From assembly GCA_017854775.1 (NCBI GenBank), contig JAFMHC010000019.1, forward strand, positions 3,654 through 39,114: DNA of 35,461 nucleotides, read 5' to 3'. Both the position numbers and the translations under genes were made by a program. Source of the stretch: Gammaproteobacteria bacterium (GTDB lineage Bacteria; Pseudomonadota; Gammaproteobacteria; Arenicellales; Arenicellaceae). Positions 24,463 through 32,731 of this stretch are shown piece by piece; position 1 is the first letter of the stretch; every line of letters begins with the position of its first letter. Under the pieces are notes generated by a model. The model did not search any database. It saw nothing but the letters and a program-made list of their open reading frames with translations, and was not told where the DNA came from.

Positions 24463-25985
24463 GATCAAATAACCACCATCAAGCTGCGGATCTTACCAAG
24501 CCTGCTCAGTACCACGTCTCGAATATAGGGTCTGAAATATCGTTTATATTGGTGCTCTTAATACTGATTTTTTTACCCATACCACAATCCGGCAAAATGG
24601 CTGGTGGCCTATCGATCTTGAGTGTCTTTGCGGCGCTCGTCTTTTTCTTTGCCGCCTGTTCATGGGCGATTGCGCCAGATCACTTTAATAATAAAAAACC
24701 AATTTCATTGCGCCACGATTCTGGTTTGTGGCTTATCGTTTGGCTGGTATTTTGTGTTGGTGTTTTAACGCACATACTGCTTATTGCTAAATTAATAGGC
24801 TTAAAGGACATGTTCTCCAACGATGTTTGGCTGCATCTCTCCGATGCTGCAAGGTCAAGTGATAGCATGCTTCCTAGCCTACGTGTTTGGAGCTTTTTTA
24901 CCTGCATGTGGATAATTGCCTGGCGGGTATCTTGGCTGAGTGAAAGGCAAGTTAGCTGGCTTCTGTTGATTGTTTTTTGTGCCTCCTCGTTCCAAGCTAT
25001 TTTTGGCTTGGCCCACTTTATTACCGGTGGCTCGTCGATACTCGGTCTGTGGGACAAGCAATACTACCTAGGTGATGCAACCGGCACATTTGTAAATCGG
25101 AATCATTTTTCAGGAATGTTAGCGATCAGTTGGCCGTTGATGCTGTCGGCGTTGTTAGCTAACAAGCCGCTGCTTTTCGCGCGCCATGCGCCTATTGTTC
25201 GTTGGTCAATTGCGATCTTCTATTCCTTTATTGTTATGTTAGCGGTAGTCAGCTCGCATTCACGCATGGGAACGGCGGTCGCGCTTTTAAGCATCATGGT
25301 ATGGGGAGTCGTTTACGCCCGCTCAAGACGGTCTCAGCAAGGGCAGTCACTTCGATGGCTGCCGTGGTTGATTATTGCTAGTTCAATCCTGTTGGCAGTG
25401 TGGTTTGGTCTCGACGACGTGCTAAAGCGTTATACGGTTTTAGAAAACGGTGATACCAGAATACAGATTTGGTCAGCGTTGTTTGATTTGCCTGCGCAAG
25501 CTTGGATAGTTGGTATTGGTCCTGGTAATTTTGAAGATGTTTTTCGTTTAGTACAGCCTGCCTATATGAAAACCCGAACTATTCATGCGCACAATGATTA
25601 TCTCGAGTTCTTGCTGGAATTTGGTCTGCTTATTGGTATCGTCATCATACTCAGTTTTGCGTACTGGTTTTGGCGATTGTTTCCGCGCGGAAGCATGACC
25701 ATACGTGCCGGTGCAATCGGTAGCATAGCGGCTATTGCGGTGCATAGCACGGTAGACTTTAACTTGCAGGTTCCTGGCTCTGCGGTGTTTTTTTGGGTAG
25801 CGGTTGGTCTAATGATGAATCGTGTCTTGTTGCCAAATTTGAATCGACTAGACAATGAGACTTTGCCTAAGAGCCTATCTAAGAGCACTGGCACAAATAA
25901 AATACGTCGGCGAAATTCTAAGCGCCGGCGCACAAAGGTTCCATCGTCGAAGCAGCAATGGTTTGATCTCTTTCGATCTGATTAG
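24459..25985 (+). CDS. O-antigen ligase/polymerase family membrane protein (Wzy_C)
   Basis: A 508-residue polytopic protein with about ten to twelve spans. The Wzy_C/WaaL region is recognisable: GTFVNRNHFSGMLAISWPLM (near 208-227), SSHSRMGTAVALLS (near 268), the large periplasmic loop with RIQIWSALFDL and VGIGPGNFEDVFR, and the conserved TIHAHNDYLEFLLEFGLLIG. Family members polymerise repeat units or ligate chains to an acceptor, at the periplasmic face. The C-terminal 50 residues are strongly basic and cytoplasmic. Its stop codon overlaps tail-to-tail with the phosphatase stop on the other strand. Whether this or the 18007-19074 gene is the true polymerase is open. Confidence 0.9.
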   Translation: MRSNNHHQAADLTKPAQYHVSNIGSEISFILVLLILIFLPIPQSGKMAGGLSILSVFAALVFFFAACSWAIAPDHFNNKKPISLRHDSGLWLIVWLVFCVGVLTHILLIAKLIGLKDMFSNDVWLHLSDAARSSDSMLPSLRVWSFFTCMWIIAWRVSWLSERQVSWLLLIVFCASSFQAIFGLAHFITGGSSILGLWDKQYYLGDATGTFVNRNHFSGMLAISWPLMLSALLANKPLLFARHAPIVRWSIAIFYSFIVMLAVVSSHSRMGTAVALLSIMVWGVVYARSRRSQQGQSLRWLPWLIIASSILLAVWFGLDDVLKRYTVLENGDTRIQIWSALFDLPAQAWIVGIGPGNFEDVFRLVQPAYMKTRTIHAHNDYLEFLLEFGLLIGIVIILSFAYWFWRLFPRGSMTIRAGAIGSIAAIAVHSTVDFNLQVPGSAVFFWVAVGLMMNRVLLPNLNRLDNETLPKSLSKSTGTNKIRRRNSKRRRTKVPSSKQQWFDLFRSD

Positions 25986-26782
25986 TCAAGTCTAACTAGG
26001 CGTTGCCACCAGCTCTTTGCTGGATGTTCTTTGCCGCTCTCAACAGGCTTACACAAGACTAAATCCCGCCCCGAGATTAGTCTGGCCGGGTTATCCACAA
26101 GTAAAGTTTGACACACCTGAGCGTCGTAGAATGCAGTCAAAAATTCTGCCGCCTGCTGTAAATTAGGTGATCGTCCACTAGGCCGATGTGCGTCAGAGGC
26201 AACAAGGTGTATCAAGCCATTCGAGATCATAGCCAACGAACTTTTCTGCAGTTGAACACCGAAGGCGCCAGTACAACTCTGGCCGGTAAGTTGTGCCTTG
26301 CAGCCCATATTCACCCAATCTCGTAGGCGACTGAAATCAACTCTTAGCGGTGTATTACGCTCGGGGTGGGCAATGATTGGCGTGATTCCATGGCTTAATA
26401 ATTCGCTAAGTATCGCCTCGACACCGTTTGGTATATCGCTTTTTGGAAGCTCTATCAATGCAGCCTTACCAAGCCCACAATAGCTTAATGCTTTATATTC
26501 TACCAAGTGTTCGACAGTTTCGGGCGTTAAATGCACCTCAGATGCCGCGTGCAACACCACATTTATCCCGTTGCTCTTGGCCGCCGCGTCTAAGCGGCTC
26601 ACTTGTTGTTGAATAAAATCAGCATGATTGATGTATGCGCCATTGAGGTGATGAGGCGTGAGCACCACTTCTTTAGTGCCAGCAGCCTCAGCCGCATGTA
26701 GCATGGCAAGCGCCATGGCTAAATCTTTAGCGCCATCGTCTATTCCCGGCAAGGAATGATTATGAGTGTCAATGATATGCAT
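25982..26782 (-). CDS. CpsB/CapC-type PHP tyrosine-protein phosphatase
   Basis: A 266-residue metal-dependent phosphatase of the PHP fold. It opens with DTHNHSLPGIDDGAKD (Asp5, His7, His9 metal ligands) and then LTPHHLNGAY, ASEVHLTPE, PIIAHPERN and VASDAHRPSGRSPNL, all standard for the CpsB/YwqE group. It removes phosphate from the C-terminal tyrosines of Wzc/CpsD-type kinases, controlling chain length and export. Its expected substrate is the kinase at 29119-31374. It is the only minus-strand gene inside the main EPS series, converging on the ligase-family gene with overlapping stop codons. Cytoplasmic. Confidence 0.93.
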   Translation of the reverse strand: MHIIDTHNHSLPGIDDGAKDLAMALAMLHAAEAAGTKEVVLTPHHLNGAYINHADFIQQQVSRLDAAAKSNGINVVLHAASEVHLTPETVEHLVEYKALSYCGLGKAALIELPKSDIPNGVEAILSELLSHGITPIIAHPERNTPLRVDFSRLRDWVNMGCKAQLTGQSCTGAFGVQLQKSSLAMISNGLIHLVASDAHRPSGRSPNLQQAAEFLTAFYDAQVCQTLLVDNPARLISGRDLVLCKPVESGKEHPAKSWWQRLVRLD

Positions 26783-26934
26783 TCAATATGACTGATCGAA
26801 CTTCATTAAAAAGGATGCTTAAAGTGGGTTTCAAGTAGCATGAAATTTCACATGATAGGCTCATCTGGTACGACTATCTCGGATAAAAAGCGGCCTCTTA
26901 ATTTGAACATGCCGATAGGCTTAGCGCAAAAGCT

Positions 26935-27066
26935 ATGTTTGCTTTAACACATATTAGCAGCGATAACAGACAAGTAGTTGAGTACTTAAACGCAGAGAAG
27001 AGCCGTATACCAATTTTGCACAGTAAATCTCTAAATCGAGAATACATCGTCGACTATATCCGCTAA
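26935..27066 (+). CDS. Possible very small ORF (43 aa) or gene remnant
   Basis: A short open frame with natural-looking composition (SDNRQVVEYLNAEKSRIPIL, then HSKSLNREYIVDYIR) between the phosphatase and the FecR gene. No ribosome site precedes the ATG. An overlapping frame at 26840-26947 (35 codons, containing MPIGLAQKLCLL) is also open, and the pair could be one frameshifted remnant. Not recognised. The rest of 26783-27173 shows nothing I can support; a promoter for the FecR gene is expected here but not assigned. Confidence 0.2.
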   Translation: MFALTHISSDNRQVVEYLNAEKSRIPILHSKSLNREYIVDYIR

Positions 27067-27173
27067 ACTAATATTTCAGTATTGGGTTTCAAAAGCGATC
27101 GGTATCGGTAAACTAAGTTGTCTTGTCCACGACTTGGTGCCGCATTGGCTTACTAACGAATTTGGGTATATCT

Positions 27174-27836
27174 ATGAGCATGAGAAAAATAGTCGTCAGA
27201 ATACTAGTGATCAGTATGACTTTTATGTCGACTGTCAGCTATGCCGGAAACGCGGTAATCGGTAAAGTCAGCGCAAAGTCAACAGTGGTACTTAACCCTG
27301 GCCCCACTCAGCAGCGTATAGGTAATGAACAATTTCCTTATATTCAGGGCCATGTTGTCAGCACCATCGGCTCTGACAGCGCTCAAATCATGTTGAATGC
27401 CGGTCAGGCAAGCGTAACCTTGGCACCGGAATCAAAGGCATCTATCGATGATGTCACACCACTGAAATTCAGCTTAAATCAAGGTGCGATTGGCATCCTT
27501 GCGCCTGCCGGCATGAGTGTAATAATTGACTCACCTAAGGGTCTGTTCAATCTAAGCTCTGACAGTGGTATAGATGCCGTGGTGGTATTTCGCGATGGTG
27601 AATTAGCGGTTATGCCAAGAACAGGGCGGCTCTCGGTTGAGCCTAGCTCTGGCGACTCTTTTAGCATGGTCGATCCCGGCAGTGCATTTGTTTCATCGCA
27701 GTTGAATAATGCCGAAGTCGTCGATGTGCTTGAGGGGGGCAGTGGCATAATAATAGCGATATTGGCGGCAGCGGCGGTGATTGCGGGAATTATTATTGCG
27801 GCTAATGGCTCAGAAGATACCCCAACTAGCCCATAG
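27174..27836 (+). CDS. FecR-domain periplasmic protein of the EPS locus
   Basis: About 220 residues. The chosen ATG 27174 (27180 also possible) gives a clean signal peptide (VVRILVISMTFMSTVSYAGN); the frame extends upstream to a TTG at 27123, which would spoil it. The FecR-like domain covers GHVVSTIGSDSAQIMLNAGQ through DSPKGLFNLSSDSGIDAVVV and VDPGSAFVSS. The C-terminus is a Gly/Ala/Ile-rich helix (SGIIIAILAAAAVIAGIIIA) followed by a short polar tail, so the protein is likely membrane-anchored by its end. In EPS loci such proteins are of unknown function; the link to FecR sigma regulation does not apply because no sigma factor gene is adjacent. A strong terminator follows. Confidence 0.75.
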   Translation: MSMRKIVVRILVISMTFMSTVSYAGNAVIGKVSAKSTVVLNPGPTQQRIGNEQFPYIQGHVVSTIGSDSAQIMLNAGQASVTLAPESKASIDDVTPLKFSLNQGAIGILAPAGMSVIIDSPKGLFNLSSDSGIDAVVVFRDGELAVMPRTGRLSVEPSSGDSFSMVDPGSAFVSSQLNNAEVVDVLEGGSGIIIAILAAAAVIAGIIIAANGSEDTPTSP

Positions 27837-27901
27837 TTACTTTCGATCAAGAGGCCATTACGATAGCGCGAAAACGATTAACAGAGATCCCTTATTAAAT
27901 G

Positions 27902-27936
27902 GGGCGAATACGGTGGTGTTCGCCCTGTTTTTTATT
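27902..27936 (+). terminator. Intrinsic terminator after the FecR-domain gene
   Basis: GGGCGAATAC and GTGTTCGCCC form a 10-bp stem with a GGTG loop (27902-27925; one T-G pair), immediately followed by TGTTTTTTATTTG. This is the best intrinsic terminator in the window. It separates the FecR gene from the Wza/Wzc transcription unit. Confidence 0.88.
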
Positions 27937-28025
27937 TGATTCGCCTTACTCAAAACCCTGCCCACGATTAATTACGCGATGTTGTTATGATTAGTTTATT
28001 AAGCTCCATGTTATTTAGGACTTCT

Positions 28026-29051
28026 ATGTTGGTTAAGAGTTTGTTTAAAAATCGAAAATTTGCAGTCTTGATTCTATGTTTGTTTTCGATTTCACTAACC
28101 GCTTGTAGCGCTGGACCGCGAGCGGCTAAAAGCGTCGACGCTTTTAACGCCTCCGAGCCGAATAAGTTTGCAGACCTAAACCAAACCATTACCTCAACCG
28201 CGGTGCTCGCAAGCGCTAAAACAAATGACCGGATCTACTACCTTGGTGCTGGGGATATTCTAGAGCTCACCGTGTTTCAGGTCGAAGACCTTAATAAAAA
28301 GGTGCGTGTTAATGGGCGTGGTGAAATCATCTTGCCTTTGTTAGGCACCATTGATGTTCAAGGGAAGACCTTGACAGAAGTCGAGTCAATCATTGTTGCT
28401 AAGCTGGCGGCTGATTACCTTCAAGACCCACAAGTGAGTTTGTTTGTAGAAGAGTACCGATCACAGCAGATAACAGTAATGGGCGCGGTATTAAAGCCCG
28501 ATGTTTATAGTGTTCGGCAATCCCGCAGTATTTTTGAAATGTTATCACTCGCCGGGGGCTTATCGCCAACAGCATCTGACACCATTAGGGTAAACACCAC
28601 GCAAACGGACAGTGAGACCGGTAAGACAAGTAAGCAAAACCTTTTATTGAGTGTCAAGGCTCTGCTCGAAGGCGGCGAAGCAGCCTCGTTTATGCGTTTG
28701 CGTGGTGGCGACAGTATTTTAGTGCCCAAGGCTGGAGTAATCTTCGTCGAGGGTGCTGTCGACAAGCCCGGCTCCTACAAAATGGAAGGGGATACTAACG
28801 TTTTGAAAGCGATTGCCATGGCCGGCGGAATTCCTTGGTCTGGCAAACAAGGTAAAGTGCAAGTCATCAGATCGATTGGTGGTACACCACAAGCGATCGA
28901 TATTAATCTGACCAAGGTGCGAGAGCAACAGAGTGATGACGTAACCTTGCAAGACGGTGATATCGTTGTGGTCTCGTTCAGTTCATCAAAGCGATTTATA
29001 TCGGGCTTTTTCAGAACCGCAGGTCAAATTTTTGGTTATAGACTAAATTAA
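28026..29051 (+). CDS. wza: Wza-type polysaccharide export outer-membrane lipoprotein
   Basis: An outer-membrane export channel for EPS. From ATG 28026, which has AGGA five bases upstream, the lipoprotein signal is KFAVLILCLFSISLTAC with the acylated Cys at residue 27. The frame also opens at 27987, but that gives an overlong leader. The polysaccharide export domain is clear (YYLGAGDILELTVFQVEDLN, GRGEIILPLLGTIDVQGKTL), followed by SLBB domains (ITVMGAVLKPDVYSVRQSRS, and IFVEGAVDKPGSYKMEGDTN). The C-terminus is amphipathic and should form the outer-membrane helix barrel. It precedes the Wzc-like kinase, its inner-membrane partner. Confidence 0.93.
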   Translation: MLVKSLFKNRKFAVLILCLFSISLTACSAGPRAAKSVDAFNASEPNKFADLNQTITSTAVLASAKTNDRIYYLGAGDILELTVFQVEDLNKKVRVNGRGEIILPLLGTIDVQGKTLTEVESIIVAKLAADYLQDPQVSLFVEEYRSQQITVMGAVLKPDVYSVRQSRSIFEMLSLAGGLSPTASDTIRVNTTQTDSETGKTSKQNLLLSVKALLEGGEAASFMRLRGGDSILVPKAGVIFVEGAVDKPGSYKMEGDTNVLKAIAMAGGIPWSGKQGKVQVIRSIGGTPQAIDINLTKVREQQSDDVTLQDGDIVVVSFSSSKRFISGFFRTAGQIFGYRLN

Positions 29052-29118
29052 ACAAGGTCACTTTCAACAAAATCTCTATGAAGAATGGCAAATCTAACCT
29101 CAGCAACAATTCGACCCT

Positions 29119-31374
29119 ATGAGTAACCAAGAGGAAAGTGGTCAAGCGAATGAATTTCATCGTAGCCCCCAATTACCGATAGCTCAGCCACACAGCGATA
29201 CATCACTATCCGTATTTGACCCAAACTCACATCGAACCCGCGATGATGAAATAGACCTGCGCGCGCTGTGGCAAACTGTGTTGCGCTATCGAAAGCTGAT
29301 CGGGTTTATTTTCTCTATTGTAGTTTTGACTGCGCTGCTCATCACACTATTAATGCGGCCGATGTATACCGCAACAGTCTCGCTAGAGATCAACACCTCA
29401 GGGCGTAACCTAGTTAAGTTCCAGAACCTTGAGAACCAAGGAGCCGAATCTCAAGACTACATTGCCACGCAGGCAAAAATATTAGAGAGCGCATCTGTTG
29501 CCAACAAAGTTGTCACCGATCTTAAGTTAATAGACCATCCTGAGTTTAATGGAGAACTCACTCAGCGCGGGCTGCTCAATGGCATACGTTCGATCGCAAG
29601 TTTATTTCGCTCCGATTCGGCGGACTCAGAAAGCCAACGGATTAGGGCCGCCGTTAAGAGATACCAGGAGCGTTTATCGGTTAATGCTATCCGTAAAACT
29701 AATCTAGTACGTATTAACTTCAGCAGTTTTGACCCCGAACTTGCAGCACGATTGGCGAACCATCACGCCCAATCGTACATTCAACTAAACGATGAGCGAC
29801 GCTTTAACTCTACATCAGGTGCAAAGGCGTTTTTAGAAAAAGAGATTTCTAATGTTCAAGCAAAATTAGAAACGTCTGAAAAACAGCTAAATGATTTCGC
29901 ACGTAAATTTGGTGTAGTCGACTTAGAAGACAAAAACAACATCATGATGTCTCGCCTAAGCGACCTGAATACTAGCCTGTCGGTGGTGCAAAGTGAGCGT
30001 ATTGACGCCCAGACCAAGCTTCTTCAGTCTAAGTCAGCAAATCCAGAACGCTTAGCGGCGGTATTTGATGATGTGTTAGTTAAGTCACTACGTGAAGAGC
30101 AAGCAAACTCGAAATCTGAGTACTTCGAGTTGGGTAAAATCTATAAACCTGCTTACCCAACTATGCAGCAATTGAAGGCAAAAATTGACGAAATCGAGGC
30201 CAATATACAATCTCAGATAAAAAACATTGTCGGCGGATTTGATAGTGACTACCAACAATTAAAGCTACGAGAAGAATTAATTATAAGCGAGTTAGATAAA
30301 TTAAAAGAAAACTTGCTAGACCTAAAGGACCGAGCCGTAACCTATAATATTCTTAAGCGCGAATGGGAGGCGAATAAGGAACTTTACGCTGGTTTACTTG
30401 AACGCACTAAAGAAGTCGGGGTGGCGGCCGGCATGGAACTTAACGTCGGCTCCATAGTCGACACAGCGTCGACGCCACAGGGTGCTTCATCGCCAGACCT
30501 ACTGTTCAACCTTGCTATCGCTTGCGGGCTAGGTTTGGTGCTTGGTCTAGGTGCCGCTTTCTTATTATCGATCTTAGACAATACAGTGCATGATGTAGAG
30601 CATCTAAGGCAAATTACGCAGATTGGACACCTAGGCGTGACCCCAGACATTGAAGCCGATGAGATAAGCCCGAAAACCGACTCGCAGGTACCGCTCTATG
30701 ACACCATCGTACATCACAAACCGGCGAGCACGTTTTCTGAGTCTATTCAATCAGTCAGAACATCATTGTCTTACGCCAGGCCAGGTGGCTTCCCTAAATC
30801 GATGATGGTGACCAGCTCAGTGGCCGGTGAAGGTAAAAGTACCGTAGCCATGAACTTGGCAATTTCTTGGGCAAAATCAGGGCAACGTGTGATTGTACTG
30901 GAAGCTGATTTTAGAAAGTCGAGATATCACAAGGTGTTCGGTGTTCCAGCATCACCGGGGTTGTCCGACTTTTTAGTCGGCACCGCCGAGGAAAAAATAT
31001 ATAAGATTGAGCAAATTCCCAACCTGAGTCTTTTTGTCGGAGGAGGACAATCACCTAACCCCGCTGATCTGCTGCGATCAACACAAATGCTCGATTTGAT
31101 TAGAAAATATGAATCTGAGTACGACTTGGTAATCGTTGATTGCCCACCGGTGTTAGGTCTCGCTGACGCTATTGTGATGTCAAAGTTGGTCAGCGCAGTG
31201 ATATTTGTTGCCGCCGCTCACCAGACGCCACATGATGCTATTGCTAACTCTATTGCACGTTTACGTGCAGTAGCTGCGCCGCTGATCGGCACAGTATTGA
31301 ACAAGGCCCATTCGCGTAACTACGGTTATGACTATTACAACTATCAGTACGCGCTTGAAGAAGACGTTGTTTAG
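29119..31374 (+). CDS. wzc: Wzc-like chain-length determinant and tyrosine autokinase
   Basis: A 751-residue inner-membrane co-polymerase. It has an N-terminal Wzz domain with first span LIGFIFSIVVLTALLITLLM (about 56-75), and a periplasmic coiled-coil region (about 170-440). A second span follows (near 462-485; LFNLAIACGLGLVLGLGAAF). The cytoplasmic BY-kinase domain carries Walker A SSVAGEGKST, Walker A' VIVLEADFRKSR and Walker B DLVIVDCPPVLGLADA. The tail NYGYDYYNYQYA is the tyrosine cluster that is autophosphorylated. The first Asp of Walker A' is Glu here. It controls polymer length and export with Wza; the CpsB-type phosphatase at 25982-26782 should reverse its phosphorylation. The start lies 67 bp after wza. 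Confidence 0.94.
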   Translation: MSNQEESGQANEFHRSPQLPIAQPHSDTSLSVFDPNSHRTRDDEIDLRALWQTVLRYRKLIGFIFSIVVLTALLITLLMRPMYTATVSLEINTSGRNLVKFQNLENQGAESQDYIATQAKILESASVANKVVTDLKLIDHPEFNGELTQRGLLNGIRSIASLFRSDSADSESQRIRAAVKRYQERLSVNAIRKTNLVRINFSSFDPELAARLANHHAQSYIQLNDERRFNSTSGAKAFLEKEISNVQAKLETSEKQLNDFARKFGVVDLEDKNNIMMSRLSDLNTSLSVVQSERIDAQTKLLQSKSANPERLAAVFDDVLVKSLREEQANSKSEYFELGKIYKPAYPTMQQLKAKIDEIEANIQSQIKNIVGGFDSDYQQLKLREELIISELDKLKENLLDLKDRAVTYNILKREWEANKELYAGLLERTKEVGVAAGMELNVGSIVDTASTPQGASSPDLLFNLAIACGLGLVLGLGAAFLLSILDNTVHDVEHLRQITQIGHLGVTPDIEADEISPKTDSQVPLYDTIVHHKPASTFSESIQSVRTSLSYARPGGFPKSMMVTSSVAGEGKSTVAMNLAISWAKSGQRVIVLEADFRKSRYHKVFGVPASPGLSDFLVGTAEEKIYKIEQIPNLSLFVGGGQSPNPADLLRSTQMLDLIRKYESEYDLVIVDCPPVLGLADAIVMSKLVSAVIFVAAAHQTPHDAIANSIARLRAVAAPLIGTVLNKAHSRNYGYDYYNYQYALEEDVV

Positions 31375-31423
31375 AAAAAATCATATATCATGGCAAGCCT
31401 AACTTTCGCTAACGGTTAATCAC

Positions 31424-32731
31424 ATGTTTAGGGCAAGTTGTCGTTTTCTATTATTAACAATGGTCGCCTCACCACTATTATGGGTCGCTTGGCTATTGTG
31501 GCAAAACGAGATGCTGGCGGCGAGCGCGGAGCCTGGCAAATACGATATAGGCAGCCTGCAATCACTTGACTCTATTCCGTCGCTGGCAAGCAAGCCGCTG
31601 CGAGAGGTGCTTACTCGCAATATTAACAATCAAGAAATCGACAAAGCACTATTACTTGAAGTAGCCAGTAAGTATCGGCAGCGTCGCCCTCTAGACCCTC
31701 AGGGATGGTTGTGGGCGAGTGAGCTGAGCCAATCCAGCGGTAATTCAGCGGCGGCCGCAGACTATTTTTCGGTGGCTCACTCACTATCTCGAAATAGCAG
31801 TTCGATGCTAATGAAAGTTTTCAATCGCTATTTAGAACTCGGTTTAGTTGATGAGGCAATGCTGGTTGCTCATGATTTAGTTTTTGCACAGCCCAACAAG
31901 TTCCGCAGCCTGTTCTACCTGCTGAGTCGTTTAAGCGATAACTACCCGGCCCTAGTTGAAAAGATGATCCCGTCCAATGTTCCCGCTTATGGTAACTATG
32001 CCCCAGATCAGTATTATTCATGGGCCATAGACGATGCGATTAAGGCAAAGAACCAGGAACTTGCGCATGCAATTTGGGTCGCTATTCCGGCAAAATTTAA
32101 GCGGAATTCTAAATATGGCCTGAACTACCTAAATTACTTGGTCAGCTTGCAACATTGGGCCGACGTAGCACCGGTTTGGCTTGAGCACGTTGGCAACAGT
32201 ATTGACGCTGGTGAGATTTTAACGAGCGACTTCGAATCGACCATAAATAAAAATTCACCCTGCTGGCAATCCACCAATATGCCTGGGGTTACTTGGTCTA
32301 TTGACTCTAATTCGTTCACTGGCAAGGGCGGCCTAATGCTCGAATTCGATGGCAACGAAAATGTTAACTACAATCACTTATTCTGCCACGTTGCAGTTGA
32401 ATCAAATCAAACCTATCGCTTGTCTGGTATGTGGGCAGGCACAGGTATTTCAACGCTTTCAGGCCCGTTTGTCGATGTTTTCTTTGCCACCGACAAAGGC
32501 GTTAATGTGCGTGGCGAGCAAATGTTAGGGAACTGGCCTTGGCTTAAATTTGGGGTTAATTTTACGGTGCCTGACAATATAGAGATTATCACTATACGAA
32601 TTAGGCGAATTAAAACCGACTTAATCGATAGTAAAATATCAGGGCGCGTATGGTTTGACGACTTCAAACTAGAAAAACTAGCAGCACCAGTAGACTTCGA
32701 GCAAGCCAATGAGCGAGCGGTAGGCCTCTAG
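31424..32731 (+). CDS. Membrane-anchored TPR protein with C-terminal carbohydrate-binding-like domain
   Basis: A 435-residue protein. The N-terminus is a signal anchor (FLLLTMVASPLLWVAWLLW, about 9-27). Residues about 60-240 are helical with TPR-like character (PLDPQGWLWASELSQSSGNS, AAADYFSVAHSLSRNSSSML). Residues about 265-425 look like a beta jelly-roll of the carbohydrate-binding type (SFTGKGGLMLEFDGNENVNY, QTYRLSGMWAGTGIS, and the final VWFDDFKLEKL, typical of these folds). Two Cys (HLFCHV and SPCWQ) might be disulphide-bonded. In the periplasm it may contact nascent EPS (inference). The next gene starts on its stop codon. Confidence 0.65.
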   Translation: MFRASCRFLLLTMVASPLLWVAWLLWQNEMLAASAEPGKYDIGSLQSLDSIPSLASKPLREVLTRNINNQEIDKALLLEVASKYRQRRPLDPQGWLWASELSQSSGNSAAAADYFSVAHSLSRNSSSMLMKVFNRYLELGLVDEAMLVAHDLVFAQPNKFRSLFYLLSRLSDNYPALVEKMIPSNVPAYGNYAPDQYYSWAIDDAIKAKNQELAHAIWVAIPAKFKRNSKYGLNYLNYLVSLQHWADVAPVWLEHVGNSIDAGEILTSDFESTINKNSPCWQSTNMPGVTWSIDSNSFTGKGGLMLEFDGNENVNYNHLFCHVAVESNQTYRLSGMWAGTGISTLSGPFVDVFFATDKGVNVRGEQMLGNWPWLKFGVNFTVPDNIEIITIRIRRIKTDLIDSKISGRVWFDDFKLEKLAAPVDFEQANERAVGL

